Below, one piece after another: positions 11,640-23,098 of a DNA stretch of 64,000 nt. How positions within the stretch are numbered: the first letter of the stretch is position 1; each line of letters starts with the position of its first letter. The DNA comes from Entoloma clypeatum (lineage: Eukaryota > Basidiomycota > Agaricomycetes > Agaricales > Entolomataceae). A program made the translations under genes and the position numbers. The notes beneath the pieces were generated by a model. It was given only the letters and a program-made list of their open reading frames with translations. It made no database searches and was not told where the DNA came from. The stretch lies in contig OY751491.1 of assembly GCA_963565915.1 (NCBI GenBank), positions 4,340,001 to 4,404,000 on the forward strand, written 5' to 3'.

Positions 11640-12012
11640 CTCCGGGGATGGTTCCACAGATGTCAGATGCAAGAGAGCGAAGGTCGGTGGTGCGGAGGGG
11701 GGTCGCTGCAGCCGAGTTTAGACATGTCCAGTCAAGGAGAATGGCTTCTTCCTCAGGACTCAAGATTTGTCGACTCTGAGAGTATTTAGACATGAACTTG
11801 TGTCAGCCTTTGATTCTGTCACAAAGTGTGGAAGATTTGACCTGAAAATCATGACCGACATCGTTTGACAGGTAATAACTACAACATACCTCATGTGCAT
11901 TAGCTGCCTGTCGCATTGAGTCATATGATCCATCAGAGAGGCCTTGTATTGCAGCCTGTAGACGCAGCTCATAGGTGGGATCCAATTTGCGCTTTCTGCA
12001 CTGCCGTGCCAT
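11640..12012 (-). pseudogene. HTH_psq/CENP-B-like transposase fragment of the outer element
   Basis: The minus-strand ATG is at 12012. Exon 12012-11890 encodes RKRKLDPTYELRLQAAIQGL and runs to a GTATGT donor; the next exon starts at 11841 with VKSSTLCDRIKG. This is the psq-type helix-turn-helix of pogo/CENP-B-like fungal transposases, which binds the element's TIRs. A TGA follows RIKG in frame. Beyond it the sequence still reads LSPEEEAILLDW and GTIPGDKWAQN, the expected second HTH region, and then the hAT insertion interrupts it. So there are two independent lesions (a nonsense codon, possibly CGA to TGA, and the insertion), and the DDE nuclease part is missing. Confidence 0.7.
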
Positions 12013-12057
12013 AGCGCGTTTGTGTGAACGCGACGTGAAGCCTGTACGCGACGCGTC

Positions 12058-12366
12058 TGTTGAAACTTTTCCATCACGTAGATTAGATTAGATTAGATTA
12101 TATCACGTGACCTTAGACATCTTCGATTACATACTTATTTGGTTGGTACAAACAGTAGTACGGTATATAAGACCAGGAAACTGTCAATATCAACAAGTTG
12201 TCTCTTGACTCTTAACCAGCTCCATCGCTCTCACCAGCCTCAACCGCTCTCACTAGCCTTACCCCCTCCAAACCATGTAAGTGACCATAGTGGTATCGTA
12301 GAGTACTTCCACTGTAGCTATGTTGCTCAGTACACCTGTGGCTAGCGCCCAGGTGGAACTTCAACA
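12058..12366 (+). repeat. Copia 5' LTR
   Basis: 309 bp, TG...CA ends, with a GATTA-type microrepeat near the start and a TATATAAG box around 12163. It matches 23445-23753 except at one base. Confidence 0.93.
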
Positions 12367-12379
12367 GGTTATGGGCCCC

Positions 12380-12730
12380 GGATAGCAGAGGGACTTGGGA
12401 AACGCTGGCAACAGCGAGTACCTGCCCACTCTACCCTGGTTGGCAAAGAACCGATCGAAAGATCTAGGTTCTGAGTCTTACTTCTTCACACATGAACCTG
12501 GGAATGTCATTACGACAAGTACCTGTCATGAAGCGTCCCTAAGGGGATTGACTTAGTACACATCATGTGGAAACGTTGATCGTACCTCACACACTTCTGA
12601 CAAAAAAAGGGTTTTTCCCAAAAACCGCTATTCCTAAAGGGAATATGTCATAAGGAATCATTTAATTGTTTTCTTGAATCATATTCATGACACATCACTG
12701 ATTGGGAACCCTTTTTTAGATTCATCTACA
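12380..12730 (+). other. Copia untranslated leader
   Basis: Non-coding leader between the primer-binding site and the gag ATG. No feature beyond a few short direct repeats (GTACCTG). Confidence 0.6.
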
Positions 12731-13788
12731 ATGTCTACCTCTCGCTCCGCCCTCGACTCCATCGCCATCTTCGACGGCATCGACTACCAGAGTTGGGCCG
12801 AAAAAATGAAATCGTACCTTCTCCATCAAGGAGTCTGGCGCCTCGTGTCCGGCGACATTGAGCGCCCCGACATCAAGGACTTTACGGTCACGGTCTCCAC
12901 CCCTGCCTCCGCCACCTCGACATCTGCGTCTCAACCTCCGGCGGTCACTATCACTGTCGACCATCCCGCCTTCGCCAAGGAAAAGAAGGCCTGGATTAGA
13001 GACGACGACATGGCTCTGGGTTCCATCCGCCTCAAAGTCTCCAAGGCTATCAGGAGGCACATCAAGGACGCCTCAACCTCAAAGGAAGCCTGGACGTCGT
13101 TGAAGGACGCGTATTCGAAGATCTCCCCCGCCACCATATTCGGCGACTTCAAGGCCGCTGCCTCTTTCAAGCTGTCGGGTCGCGACCCCGTACCAGAAAT
13201 TGAGCGCCTCGGGTCACTCTTCGCTTGGCTCAGCGACGCGAAATTCGTCGTGCCTGATCTCATGCAGGCTATGATCCTGGCAAGTGCCATTCCTGACGCT
13301 TGGTCGTCCCTCTCCACCGCCCTCTTCCAGGTCTACGACGCCGACGACTTCACATGGCAAGCCGTCACCGACAGCATCGTGTCGGAATACAGGCGCAAGT
13401 ATGCTATTGGGTCTACTCGGGCGTCCAACGAGCAGGCCCGGAAAATCTCCGGGACCAAGTGAAAGGGGCAAGACCCCAAATGGGAAAAGCAGACAGTGCC
13501 GAGTACCTCGCGTAACAACACTGACGAGCAGACTAACTCGACCGACCCAAGTACCGCTTCTGAAAAGAAGAAGGGAAAGGGACGCTGGCGCAACCAGAAG
13601 AAGCGCGCCAACAATGCGGACAACGAGTCCGACCAAGCTGAGGAAATGGTCGAGTTTATTGCACCAGCTATTGAGCAACCCTTCGTCGTCCTGCCCCTTG
13701 CCCTCTCCCTCCTCGTCATGCACCTACCTTCACCACTGTAACAGGCCGCGGGAAAACTACGAGTACCGCGCAGCCTGAGTCGGAGAAA
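12731..13788 (+). pseudogene. Copia gag, interrupted
   Basis: The ATG at 12731 opens a UBN2/retrotran_gag-type Gag (FDGIDYQSWAEKMKSYLLHQ; EAWTSLKDAYSKISPAT), the capsid protein. A TGA at 13460-13462 stops it. The same frame continues as a basic, Lys-rich, RNA-binding-like stretch (SEKKKGKGRWRNQKKRANNA) to about 13741. The downstream protease is in another frame. So one nonsense codon and one frameshift separate Gag from Pol. Confidence 0.75.
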
Positions 13789-14643
13789 ATGCAGTCACTC
13801 CTGCAACGCATGAACCCGCGTCCTTCTCAGTACACCGGGCTTCCCTCTGGAAAGCCGTCTGTGTGGAAAAAGAACGAAAGGGTGCAAAGACTCGCCCGAG
13901 AAATCGGTGCTCAACCCTCTGGGTCAAACCTCCGTATCTTAGATACCATCATTCCTGACATTGACGAAAGGCCGGCTAAACAGCATCGCATAGCCCCGTC
14001 GATAGAAGAATCACTGAAAATGATGGACATAGACCAGGAACGGATGGGGCCGGACGTGTTTGAGGATGAGATAGAACTTGACGGTTCGTTGAAACCCTTT
14101 CTTGAACCTTATCAATTGCAGAATGCTAATAATACCTCTCAACAGACGTATAATATATTAGCCAGTACCAGTACAGAGTGTGTAGATCACATTAGCAGTG
14201 ATCTACATAAAAAATATATTAAACATTTTGCCTCTTGTACACATTGTAAGGAAAAAGAACGCGCGCAATGGATATTAGATTCCGGCGCCTCTTTACACTT
14301 CACCTATGAGTTTAAGGACTTCGCATATTATAGACCTCTCACGGTCAAGCGATTCGTCCAAACTGCAGCCAAAGGGAAGAAACTGGAAATTCTCGGAGTT
14401 GGGGCCGTTCCAGTACGGCACACCCTAAATGGGGAAGTTAAAACCCATCTTCTCAGACCGGTGTTCTACATCCCGGACATGGACACACGCCTATTGTCCC
14501 TAGGCGTCTTCCTTAACCATGGTTACAAAGTAGACGGGACTTGTGGAGAAATTAACATCTCCAAAGGGCTGAGCAAAATCCAGTTTTCGCCCCACATCCT
14601 TGGTCAAACCATTTTGGAATACCCCTTACTTCAGGGTGACTAA
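13789..14643 (+). pseudogene. Copia protease region, truncated before the integrase
   Basis: The open frame contains WILDSGASLHFTYEFKDF, the DSG active site of a copia aspartic protease, and continues to GVFLNHGYKVDGTCGEI and LEYPLLQGD. It then stops where the GAG-pre-integrase HHCC and rve core should begin. The frame differs from both neighbours. Confidence 0.78.
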
Positions 14644-16528
14644 TGAGATCCCCGATATGTCAAGCATCAGAGTCTTTGGATGTCAGGCATATGTATATAT
14701 CCCAAAGGAAAAACGTAGAAGTTCCCTGGAGTCTAGATCTCGATTGATGATTTATCTCGGATCAAAGCCAGGGGTCAAAGGATACCATTTCATGGATCCT
14801 GAGACTAATACAATTTTCATGGGTGGGAAAGCTATCTTTGATGAAAGCAAGTACCCTAGATGCCACATCGACCCTTTGCCAGAAAACCATCCAGAAATGG
14901 AAAACCCAGAACCGGCTGATGAGTTTGAGGACCTCATCCCCGGAAACGATGACAATGACAGTCATTACGAAAAACCTCATGACCCTGTTCCCACTGGACA
15001 GGATCACCCTGAATCAGACGATGATTTGCCGCGTAGCGAGCCTGATGACGAGCCACGAGTACCCACTCCAGAGCCCGAGCAAGTACCAGATCGACCGATC
15101 AGAGAACGACGAGTTCGGAGGATGCCAGACAGCATCTATGGGGAAGACACCCCTGCTTCTGATCTTGAAAAAATGGATCGAAGACGTAGATTGGGCGGTC
15201 AAACGGCATGGATGAACGGTCTCCTGATGGAGGCAATCTCCATCCAAGTAGGCATCATCGAAATGTCACACAAAGACATATACTCTCTTCCGAACAAAGA
15301 AGATTGGTATGCGGCAGAACGGAAAGAGCTAGACATGCTCAAAAGCCGTGGGGTGATCACGGAGTTAGTACCCCTGCCTACAGGGAGGAAAGCACTAAGG
15401 AACAAATGGGTTTACAACGAAAAATCCAACGGGCGTTTGAAAGCGCGCCTTGTCGCAAAAGGCTTCTCACAGGTAGAAGGGATCGACTTTGATCAGATCT
15501 TCTCACCAGTAGTGAGGTACGAGACCATCCGGTTGATTCTGGCATTGACAGCCCTTGAAGGGTGGTTCATGACACTCTTGGACGTCTCAGCAGCCTTCCT
15601 CTATGGAACACTCCGTGAGGTAATTTACATGCGACAGCCAGAGGGTTACATAGTAAAAGGGAAAGAACACCTCGTGTACCGACTATACAAAGCCCTATAC
15701 GGACTCAAGCAGGCCGCATTAGCCTGGTGGAGGGAACTCGATTCCTCCATGAAAAAGCTCGGCTTTGTCCGGCTTCACTCCGATGCGGGAGTTTTTATTC
15801 ACACAAGTACCAGAGGGGAAACTATAATCGCCGTCATTTATGTCGATGACTCTGCTTTTCTCGGCACAAACCGGGAATACACGCTAGAAAAGAAGAAGGC
15901 CTTCATGACCACATGGGAATGTAGGGACCTAGGACATCTAGTCCCTGATGGGGAACCAAAAGAATTTCTCTCAATCCAAATAAGGCAACGTGGGAAGAGG
16001 ATCTTCATTGATCAAGTACCCTACCTTGAGAAAATTCTCACACGCATGGGGATGAGCAAATCTAATGCCACCCATACCCCACTCCCAACGGGCTACAAAC
16101 CCATGAAGTCTGAAGATGAACCCAATGCGGAACTCAGATCCAAGTACCAATCCGTCATCGGATCATTACTGTACTTAATGATCGGGACAAGACCTGACAT
16201 TTGTTTTGCCATGATCAAAATGTCCCAATTCTCCGCAAATCCTACCAAACACCATTTAGAAGTGGCCAGGGATATTTGCAGGTATTTGCGGGCAACAAAA
16301 AATTACGCAATCATGTACGATGGTGATTCTGGGAAAGGGATCTATGCATTCACAGACTCCGATTGGGCGTCAGACGAAAACACCAGGAAATCCACCACTG
16401 GTTACTTCGTATCGCTGGCATCTGGAGCAGTGACATGGGTTTCATCGGCGCAAAAAACCATTGCCCTCTCTTCCACGGAAGCAGAATATATGGCGCTATC
16501 AGACTGCAGTCGCGCAGTGACATGGCTT
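14600..16528 (+). pseudogene. Copia RT-RNase H (5' part, up to the Gypsy insertion)
   Basis: Starts in the last piece of integrase (MSSIRVFGCQAYVYIPKEKR, the post-rve segment), so the integrase catalytic core is deleted at about 14640. Reverse transcriptase follows: LKARLVAKGFSQVEGIDFDQ, LLDVSAAFLYGTLREVIYMR, and the catalytic motif IYVDDSAFLG. RNase H has ADSDW-type FTDSDWASDE and STTGYFVSLASGAVTWVSSA. The frame runs into the Gypsy LTR after SDCSRAVTW; the rest of RNase H is at 23104-23379. The enzyme copies retroelement RNA to DNA. Confidence 0.85.
16524..16528 (+). repeat. Gypsy target-site duplication (left)
   Basis: GGCTT immediately before the Gypsy 5' LTR. The matching GGCTT is at 23099-23103. 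Together they mark insertion into the Copia RNase H codons for W-L. Confidence 0.92.
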
Positions 16529-16896
16529 TGTTACGGACTAACGACTACGGACGTATACGCTTACTTTTCCACTTTTACTCATCGGCCCCCGCTTACACAT
16601 ATCGTATTATACTTTATTTCCTTTAGTATACTTCGCTCCCGCGCTGACTCGCTTTCCGCAGCGGTCTGACTCATTCCGCAGTCGTCTTACTCAGACGCAC
16701 TGCCTTCCGCAGTTATCTTACTCAGATACACTGCCTTGCGCAGCACTGACTCATATGCTATCGCCTATAGTCAGTACCTATATAAACCCTTTGTACTATA
16801 GCTAGATTCCTTAGATTTAGCAATCACATTGCTCTTCGCCTTTCCATCTTCCTGCATACTCTGCCCGAACCTTGGAACGGTTTGTTACGCATAACA
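16529..16896 (+). repeat. Gypsy 5' LTR
   Basis: 368 bp. It holds degenerate repeats CTTACTCAGA(C/T)(A/G)CACTGCC and CCGCAG, a TATA box TATATAAA (16779-16786), and a likely transcript start at AGATTTAGCAA (16813), 34 bp downstream. Confidence 0.93.
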
Positions 16897-16898
16897 AG

Positions 16899-16909
16899 TT
16901 GCTAAATCT
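16899..16909 (+). promoter_or_regulatory. Self-primer binding site of the Gypsy element
   Basis: TTGCTAAATCT, 2 nt after the LTR end, is an exact 11-nt complement of AGATTTAGCAA at 16813-16823, the predicted 5' end of the transcript. This is the arrangement by which Tf1/sushi elements prime from their own RNA instead of a tRNA. A second complementary pair (16829-16839 TTGCTCTTCGC with 16927-16939) could extend the structure. Confidence 0.75.
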
Positions 16910-16939
16910 CGTTAGGTTCGCCCAGAGCGAAGAGAGCAA

Positions 16940-17685
16940 CTACCAGACGAGTCAAGACGTCGCGCTTCTTTGAAGACTTCACCAGTAACCCATTCAGCAC
17001 GCCAGAAGCCCGACAGGAGGAGCTAAGTCCTCGAGACAGTATCGATTTTACGCTTATCCAGCAGTACATCGAATCGGAGATCCGTCGCATCCTACAGCAG
17101 GTGCTTGACGAAGAACTAGACAACGACGAGCATCGCCCCCACGGCGAGATAGCAGAGAGCATCCATCTTGCTCGGCAACACCAGATCGCGCGTTACAACG
17201 CCCGACAGAACGAACTCGAAAGCTTTCGCGTTCAAGAAGGACCTCAGACAGGTCGGATCACAGAGATCAGAGAGTTTATCGGTGTCCAGACAACCGTTAT
17301 CAGAAGATTGATTAGGACGCTCACATCGAGACGTCCCAGAGCCACATCATCACGTCCTACTCGAAGCAGCAGATCTACGCCCACTTCACCATCGAAGAAC
17401 AACAAACCGAGTACAACCGTTGGGCACGAAACGAGAGACTTGACCCCTTCTCGCGACCAACAGACGCGCAGGAACAGAGATTCCTTAGAGATCTACAGAG
17501 GAAATACCCCGAACGTTTTGCCACCGATTCCGCCGACGAGTCCCCTGACGAATTTACTTTTGACTCCGCGCAGTCAGATACCGAACAGACGCCTAGAACA
17601 GGGACTGATTTTCAACCCCTACCTATATCCCGAACCCCATCTTCATCCCAACAATCCGACACCTCTCCTACTCCGCAGGTTCTAG
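16940..17685 (+). other. Gypsy leader with a long open frame lacking an ATG
   Basis: One frame is open from about 16904 to the stop at 17683-17685, 2 nt before the gag ATG. The encoded sequence is charged, then Arg/Ser/Thr/Pro-rich (RNARQNELESF; TSRRPRATSSRPTRSSRSTP). I find no in-frame ATG. It may be untranslated leader, or an upstream frame read from a non-ATG start. Confidence 0.45.
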
Positions 17686-17687
17686 AC

Positions 17688-18557
17688 ATGGCAGAAGCAC
17701 CGACAGTACAAACAATGGATACATCCAAGATCATCAAGGATCCTGGGATGTTCAAAGACAGACACACCTTCGACGAGTGGTGGAAAGCCACCAAATTATA
17801 CATCAGGTTCCAGAAGGGCCTGTCCGATGATCAGAAGATTCTTGCGGTGTTATCCCGCATGATGGAAGGGTCCGGTAAACACTGGGCCAGCAACAAGTTA
17901 GACGCTCTTGCCACCGATGGCGAGAACATCACCTGGTTAGGATTCTCAGACGACATCGCTACGCGATTCTCTATTGCCAACAAGTCGGCAGCGGCCAAGG
18001 CGAAACTCGAAGTCCTGAAACAGGAGAAACGCACCATCGACGAATTCTTGGACGAATTCGAAGAGATCTTGAAGCTGTCAAACCTTGGCGAAGAAACCGG
18101 GAAATACATCCTGGAAAAGAATGTCAACCGCAGAATTTCTGAACAAGTGGCTAGCGATGGCAAGACGTACACTGATTACGCAAAGGAGATCCGAAACAAG
18201 GGACGACAGATGGAGGGACATGCATTAGTCATCCGAGGGGGTGGCGACACACGCACCGGATCGGGCACCACTTATGGTGGTCAAGGCAAAGCCATGGAGA
18301 TCGACAAAGCAGGAGTAGCCCGTTGCTACAACTGTCAGCGCTTTGGTCACCTTGCCAAGGACTGCAAAGCCCCAAAGAAGAAAGATGGTCGTAAGTGTTT
18401 CAACTGCGACCAAGAAGGACATATCGCGCGCAACTGCCGCAAGCCGAAGAAGAACTCTGGAAAGATTAGAAAAGTGTCTGATGGAGATACCGATGATGAC
18501 GATGAAACCATCACCATAGAGACCGATGAGAAGGATTTTCCCGAAGGGTCCGATTAA
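17688..18557 (+). CDS. Gypsy Gag polyprotein
   Basis: The ATG at 17688 gives 289 residues. The capsid-like region spans about residues 15-180 ([38 protein letters not shown]). Two CCHC zinc knuckles follow, [14 protein letters not shown] and [14 protein letters not shown], the nucleocapsid signature that binds element RNA. The tail is acidic. Pol is in the -1 frame; its open frame begins at 18530 and overlaps the gag end by 28 nt. No canonical slippery heptamer is obvious (TTTTCCC near 18536 is weak), so re-initiation is also possible. Confidence 0.9.
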   Translation: MAEAPTVQTMDTSKIIKDPGMFKDRHTFDEWWKATKLYIRFQKGLSDDQKILAVLSRMMEGSGKHWASNKLDALATDGENITWLGFSDDIATRFSIANKSAAAKAKLEVLKQEKRTIDEFLDEFEEILKLSNLGEETGKYILEKNVNRRISEQVASDGKTYTDYAKEIRNKGRQMEGHALVIRGGGDTRTGSGTTYGGQGKAMEIDKAGVARCYNCQRFGHLAKDCKAPKKKDGRKCFNCDQEGHIARNCRKPKKNSGKIRKVSDGDTDDDDETITIETDEKDFPEGSD

Positions 18558-18598
18558 ACGACGCTAAGTCGCGACCCTTATCCATTAAACGAACTCGC

Positions 18599-21500
18599 TT
18601 GCCTGGTGCAGTTACAGACAATATAACTTATGTTATCCCTGCAAAGCGAGCCGTTGCGTCAACTAAGATTGTCAAGGGAGATAAACCTCCGAAACGACGA
18701 GAGATCAAGCTGCAAGCTCAGATCAAAACACGACGAGGACCAAAAGCCATTCGACCCGAGGTCGATAGCGGATGTGAACGCACATGTATCCATCCCAGAA
18801 TAGTACGTGAACAGAACCTTCCCACACGTGGAATAAAGCCCATATCAATCCTAAATGCGGATGGATCACCGAACCGACAACAGAAAGCAGAAAAACTTGC
18901 CGAAGTCAAGCTGGACTTGGGAACACACCAGGAAACCATGGAGGCAATGGTATTGGACATTGGGAGAACGGATATGCTTTTGGGACATGATTGGTTGGTG
19001 CACCACAACCCTACAATCAATTGGACGACCGGCGCCGTAACATTCAACCGATGCCCATCAACGTGTCAAACCAAACACTCGGATTTCAGGGTTAACCTTA
19101 ATGGTCGCAAACATCGGGTTCGCATGGTGGAAATACGAGACAAGGACGCACCCAAGAAATCAGATCAGAAATGGAAGCCCGGAGACCCCATATTGGAAGC
19201 AGTTACTCCCACACCACCTCCCACAACCAAACGACCCTCATATGTTGAACGTTTTGCCCATCTTTTTGAAAAAGAAAACTTTGACAAGATCCCAAAGGAA
19301 AGGGAATGGGACCACGGCATCGAACTTACACCGGACGCACCAAAGGAGCTAGGGGGAAACACGTACCCTATGACCCAAAAGGAGCAAGAAGAACTGGACG
19401 AATTCATCGACGAAGGCCTGGCAACCGGAAAGATCCGACCGTCCAAATCACCTTATGCATCACCCTGCTTCTTCATTAACAAGAAAGACGGTTCCAAACG
19501 ATTGGTACAGGACTATCGCACGGTCAACAAATTCACGGTTAAGGACAAATTCCCACTCCCACGCATCAACGACCTCTTGGATGTATTGAAGGACGCAGTC
19601 TACTTCAACAAAATGGACATCATGTGGGGATACAATAATGTGCGGATCAAAAAGGGTGACGAATGGAAAGCCGCCTTCTTGACCAGCCGAGGATTGTTTG
19701 AACCATTGGTCATGTTTTTCGGTCTCTGCAATTCCCCGGGAACGTTCTCTCGGATGATGGCCAGCCTATTCAGGGATCAGATCCGTCGGCGCATCTGTGT
19801 GATTTACATGGATGACATAGTGGTTATTGGTAAAACCAAGGAAGAACTCGCCCGGAATACCGAAGAGATCTTGCAGATCCTGTCGGACAATGACTTGTTC
19901 CTAAAGGAGAAGAAGTGTCTTTGGGAAGTAACGAAATGCCCCATATTGGGATATGTCGTGGGTGAAGGACGTGTCGAGATGGAAACTGAAAAGGTGGACA
20001 CAATCCGGAACTGGCGAGTACCCACATCAAAAAAGGAAGTCCAGAGATTCCTGGGATTTGCCAATTTTTATCGACGCTTCATTGAAGGATACTCAAACAT
20101 CGCAAAGCCACTCACGACACTTACGGGAAATACAGCATTCACATGGGGACCAGCGGCGCAAGAAGCATTTGAAGGTCTCATACGGGCAATCACGACAGCA
20201 CCAGTCTTGGCATTGCCCAAACCGGACGGACAGTTCAGGGTTGAAACCGATGCATCGGGTTATGCAATTGGAGCGGTACTCTCACAGAAACAAGACGACA
20301 AGTGGCATCCTATCGCGTTCTTGTCGCGGACCATGTCCGCGGCCGAACAGAATTACGAGATCTATGACAAGGAACTCTTGGCAGTCATGGAAGCACTGAA
20401 GGACTGGCGACATTATCTACTTGAAGCCAAGGAACGTTTCGAGATCTTAACCGATCACAAAAACCTGGAGTATTTCCGGCGTCCTCAGGACCTAAACCAA
20501 CGACAGAGGCGCTGGAAGATGAAGCTACAAGACTATGACTTCGAATTGCGACATGTACCTGGGAAGACAAACGCGAAAGCAGACATCCTGTCACGTTTAC
20601 CCTGGTATGAGACGGAACTCGAGCCGCAGGACAGCGACCAAATGCTCAAGGAGGGGCTATTTTTGAAACGATTGGAATCAGAAGATGTGATACAAATGGA
20701 GATGTTCACGGAGGAACAATTCTTTGAAGGGGGTGAAACATCTGATTCCATCAAAATCGGAAACATCACAACCATCGAAAACCCATGGATCGCACGCATC
20801 AAGGCCTCGAATCGCATGGAGACAGAGGTAGCCCAGGGTCTGAAGAAGAATCCTCACTGGTACCAGCAGGAAAATGGCATCACCTACGCAGGAGAACGAG
20901 TCTATGTTCCACCAGATCCACAATTACGCCAAGAACTGATGTTTGAAGCGCACGACGCACCAGTGGCAGGACATCCAGGACAATATCGAACACACGAACT
21001 CCTCACTCGCACCTACTGGTGGCCCACCATCCTACATGACGTAAAGAAGTATGTGAAAGGTTGTGACACCTGTCAACGTAACAAGATCAGCCGCCAAAGA
21101 AGACACGCCCCTCTACACCCTAACGCCGCGCCAAGTCAACCATGGGAAGACATAGGGATTGACGTCGTGGGACCGATACCAGAATCTGATGGGAAGAACG
21201 CAATTCTGGTCATCACGGACAGACATTCAAAGATGCTTCATCTCATCCCGACAACCGTGGAACTATCGGCTGAAGGATTAGCCAAGATCTATCGGGACCA
21301 GATATGGAAGCTTCATGGGATCCCCAAGAAGATCATCAGCGATAGGGGACCACAGTTCGCTGCGAAGTTCATGGAGATACTTTGCCGCATGTTGGGGATC
21401 AAGAGGAACCTGTCCACCGCGTACCACCCACAGACTGATGGACAGGCCGAGCGATCGCATCAGGAAACAGAAGCATTTTTACGAAACTTCGTCAACCATC

Positions 21501-22207
21501 TACAGGATGATTGGGCAGAATGGATCGCAATCGCAGAGTTCCAGTACAATGACAAAGAGCACCAGGCAACGAAGCACACCCCCTTCTACCTCAACTACGG
21601 TTTACATCCGTGGAAGGGAGAACTCGTGTTAGAGGATACCAATCCGGCTGCCAACGACTTCTTGAAAAAACTCAAACAGGCACGAGAAGAAGCCAACGCA
21701 GCACTGAAACAGGCACAGGATCAGATGAAGAAGACAGTTGACACACGACGAAGCCCGTCTCGGGATTACCGCATCGGAGACAAGGTGTGGCTGGAAGGGA
21801 CTAACATCAGGACTGATCGTCCCTCAAAGAAACTTGACGCCCTCCGACACGGACCGTTCAAAGTCCTAGAGAAGAAAGGAGCTAGCGCATACCGTCTTGA
21901 TCTTCCAAAAACCTGGAAAATGATCCACCCTGTGTTCAACGAAACCCTGTTATCGCCATACGAAACCCCGAAGTATGCCATTCAGAAGAAGAAGCCAGCC
22001 CCTGATCCGATCATCGTCGAAGGACGAGAGGAATACCATGTCTCCACGATCCTGGACTCTCGAAAATTCCGCGGAAAGATCCAGTACCTTGTCCAATGGG
22101 AAGGGTATGGCCCAGAAGAGAACACGTGGGAACCTCGGACTAATGTTCAGAACGCTCAAGACTTGATCCGAGATTTTCATCGGCAAAATCCATCGCGTCC
22201 ACGATAA
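18599..22207 (+). CDS. Gypsy Pol: protease, RT, RNase H, integrase, chromodomain
   Basis: A single ORF of about 1200 codons. The frame is open from 18530; no ATG near 18599, the ORF there starts at TTG. Domains in order: aspartic protease ([15 protein letters not shown], about residue 57); RT with catalytic [13 protein letters not shown] (about 402); RNase H ([16 protein letters not shown], about 550; [12 protein letters not shown]); integrase zinc finger H-x-H-C-x2-C ([28 protein letters not shown]); DDE core residues in [16 protein letters not shown] and ERSHQETE; and a C-terminal chromodomain ([28 protein letters not shown], about 1145-1190). The chromodomain directs integration to marked chromatin in chromoviruses. 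No internal stop: catalytically complete by inspection. Confidence 0.95.
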   Translation: MPGAVTDNITYVIPAKRAVASTKIVKGDKPPKRREIKLQAQIKTRRGPKAIRPEVDSGCERTCIHPRIVREQNLPTRGIKPISILNADGSPNRQQKAEKLAEVKLDLGTHQETMEAMVLDIGRTDMLLGHDWLVHHNPTINWTTGAVTFNRCPSTCQTKHSDFRVNLNGRKHRVRMVEIRDKDAPKKSDQKWKPGDPILEAVTPTPPPTTKRPSYVERFAHLFEKENFDKIPKEREWDHGIELTPDAPKELGGNTYPMTQKEQEELDEFIDEGLATGKIRPSKSPYASPCFFINKKDGSKRLVQDYRTVNKFTVKDKFPLPRINDLLDVLKDAVYFNKMDIMWGYNNVRIKKGDEWKAAFLTSRGLFEPLVMFFGLCNSPGTFSRMMASLFRDQIRRRICVIYMDDIVVIGKTKEELARNTEEILQILSDNDLFLKEKKCLWEVTKCPILGYVVGEGRVEMETEKVDTIRNWRVPTSKKEVQRFLGFANFYRRFIEGYSNIAKPLTTLTGNTAFTWGPAAQEAFEGLIRAITTAPVLALPKPDGQFRVETDASGYAIGAVLSQKQDDKWHPIAFLSRTMSAAEQNYEIYDKELLAVMEALKDWRHYLLEAKERFEILTDHKNLEYFRRPQDLNQRQRRWKMKLQDYDFELRHVPGKTNAKADILSRLPWYETELEPQDSDQMLKEGLFLKRLESEDVIQMEMFTEEQFFEGGETSDSIKIGNITTIENPWIARIKASNRMETEVAQGLKKNPHWYQQENGITYAGERVYVPPDPQLRQELMFEAHDAPVAGHPGQYRTHELLTRTYWWPTILHDVKKYVKGCDTCQRNKISRQRRHAPLHPNAAPSQPWEDIGIDVVGPIPESDGKNAILVITDRHSKMLHLIPTTVELSAEGLAKIYRDQIWKLHGIPKKIISDRGPQFAAKFMEILCRMLGIKRNLSTAYHPQTDGQAERSHQETEAFLRNFVNHLQDDWAEWIAIAEFQYNDKEHQATKHTPFYLNYGLHPWKGELVLEDTNPAANDFLKKLKQAREEANAALKQAQDQMKKTVDTRRSPSRDYRIGDKVWLEGTNIRTDRPSKKLDALRHGPFKVLEKKGASAYRLDLPKTWKMIHPVFNETLLSPYETPKYAIQKKKPAPDPIIVEGREEYHVSTILDSRKFRGKIQYLVQWEGYGPEENTWEPRTNVQNAQDLIRDFHRQNPSRPR

Positions 22208-22324
22208 AAGAACAAACTCTGAAAGCCATTTCCCATATCGACTTCTGTCACATTGAGTTCCCCGCTCCAACTCTTCTCGCCCAACACGCCGTTCTTCCTA
22301 TACTTTTCAAACATCATTTCCGCC

Positions 22325-22693
22325 ATGTCCAACATCACCGCCGCCTCCACCGCTACCTCCGATCTCAACCCCACCATCACCACCCTCATTGGCGAAGCGC
22401 TCTCTATGCGCGATCAAATCCATGCGCTCGAAACCTCCGTTGCCGACATTCTCCACAGGCAGATGCATATCCGCCTCCATACCCTATCCGATTTGCCAAC
22501 CACCCCCACCGCCGAGGAAAAACTTATCCTCAAAACTTATACCAACACCCTTGCCGTCGAGAATCGACGCCTTCGCCTCGCCATTCGAGGTTTAGAGTTT
22601 GCCACGGCGGTAAACGATGAGCTGGTAAAGGACTGGGGCAACCGAGCTGACCCTACCTGGGCCGATCCGAATGGCAACGACGGATGGGAATAG
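22325..22693 (+). CDS. Gypsy ORF3, small coiled-coil protein between pol and 3' LTR
   Basis: An ATG in good context (CCGCCATGT) opens 122 codons in a frame separate from Pol. The N-terminus is Thr/Ala-rich. The middle is heptad-like (IGEALSMRDQIHALETSVAD, and LAVENRRLRLAIRGLEFATA) and suggests a coiled coil; the end is acidic and Trp-containing. There is no signal peptide or membrane span, so it is not an env. The function is unknown. Similar coiled-coil proteins are sometimes nucleic-acid-binding chaperones, but that is speculation. Confidence 0.6.
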   Translation: MSNITAASTATSDLNPTITTLIGEALSMRDQIHALETSVADILHRQMHIRLHTLSDLPTTPTAEEKLILKTYTNTLAVENRRLRLAIRGLEFATAVNDELVKDWGNRADPTWADPNGNDGWE

Positions 22694-22730
22694 GTAGTCT
22701 GTGAGGACACAGACCTTGAGGAGAGGAACA

Positions 22731-23098
22731 TGTTACGGACTAACGACTACGGACGTATACGCTTACTTTTCCACTTTTACTCATCGGCCCCCGCTTACAC
22801 ATATCGTATTATACTTTATTTCCTTTAGTATACTTCGCTCCCGCGCTGACTCGCTTTCCGCAGCGGTCTGACTCATTCCGCAGTCGTCTTACTCAGACGC
22901 ACTGCCTTCCGCAGTTATCTTACTCAGATACACTGCCTTGCGCAGCACTGACTCATATGCTATCGCCTATAGTCAGTACCTATATAAACCCTTTGTACTA
23001 TAGCTAGATTCCTTAGATTTAGCAATCACATTGCTCTTCGCCTTTCCATCTTCCTGCATACTCTGCCCGAACCTTGGAACGGTTTGTTACGCATAACA
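22731..23098 (+). repeat. Gypsy 3' LTR
   Basis: 368 bp, read as identical to 16529-16896. It is preceded by the purine tract GAGGAGAGGAAC and followed by the target duplication GGCTT (23099-23103). Confidence 0.93.

Larger units (their letters stand above)
16529..23098 (+). mobile_element. Complete Ty3/Gypsy chromovirus (Tf1/sushi-like), 6570 bp
   Basis: LTRs of 368 bp (16529-16896 and 22731-23098) begin TGTTACGG and end CATAACA. I read no difference between them. The target duplication is GGCTT. The order is Gag (two zinc knuckles), one long Pol ORF (protease, RT, RNase H, HHCC and DDE integrase, chromodomain) and a small third ORF, with a purine tract GAGGAGAGGAAC just before the 3' LTR. 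All enzyme motifs are present, so it may be mobile. Self-priming signals are listed separately. Confidence 0.95.

Noticed and set aside
12139..12345. 68-codon ORF repeated exactly at 23526-23732
   Set aside because: Lies wholly inside the Copia LTRs; the repetition is explained by the LTR pair.
18534..18545. TTTTCCC as a -1 frameshift site between Gypsy gag and pol
   Set aside because: The A-site codon cannot re-pair as in canonical slippery heptamers, and no downstream fold was assessed.
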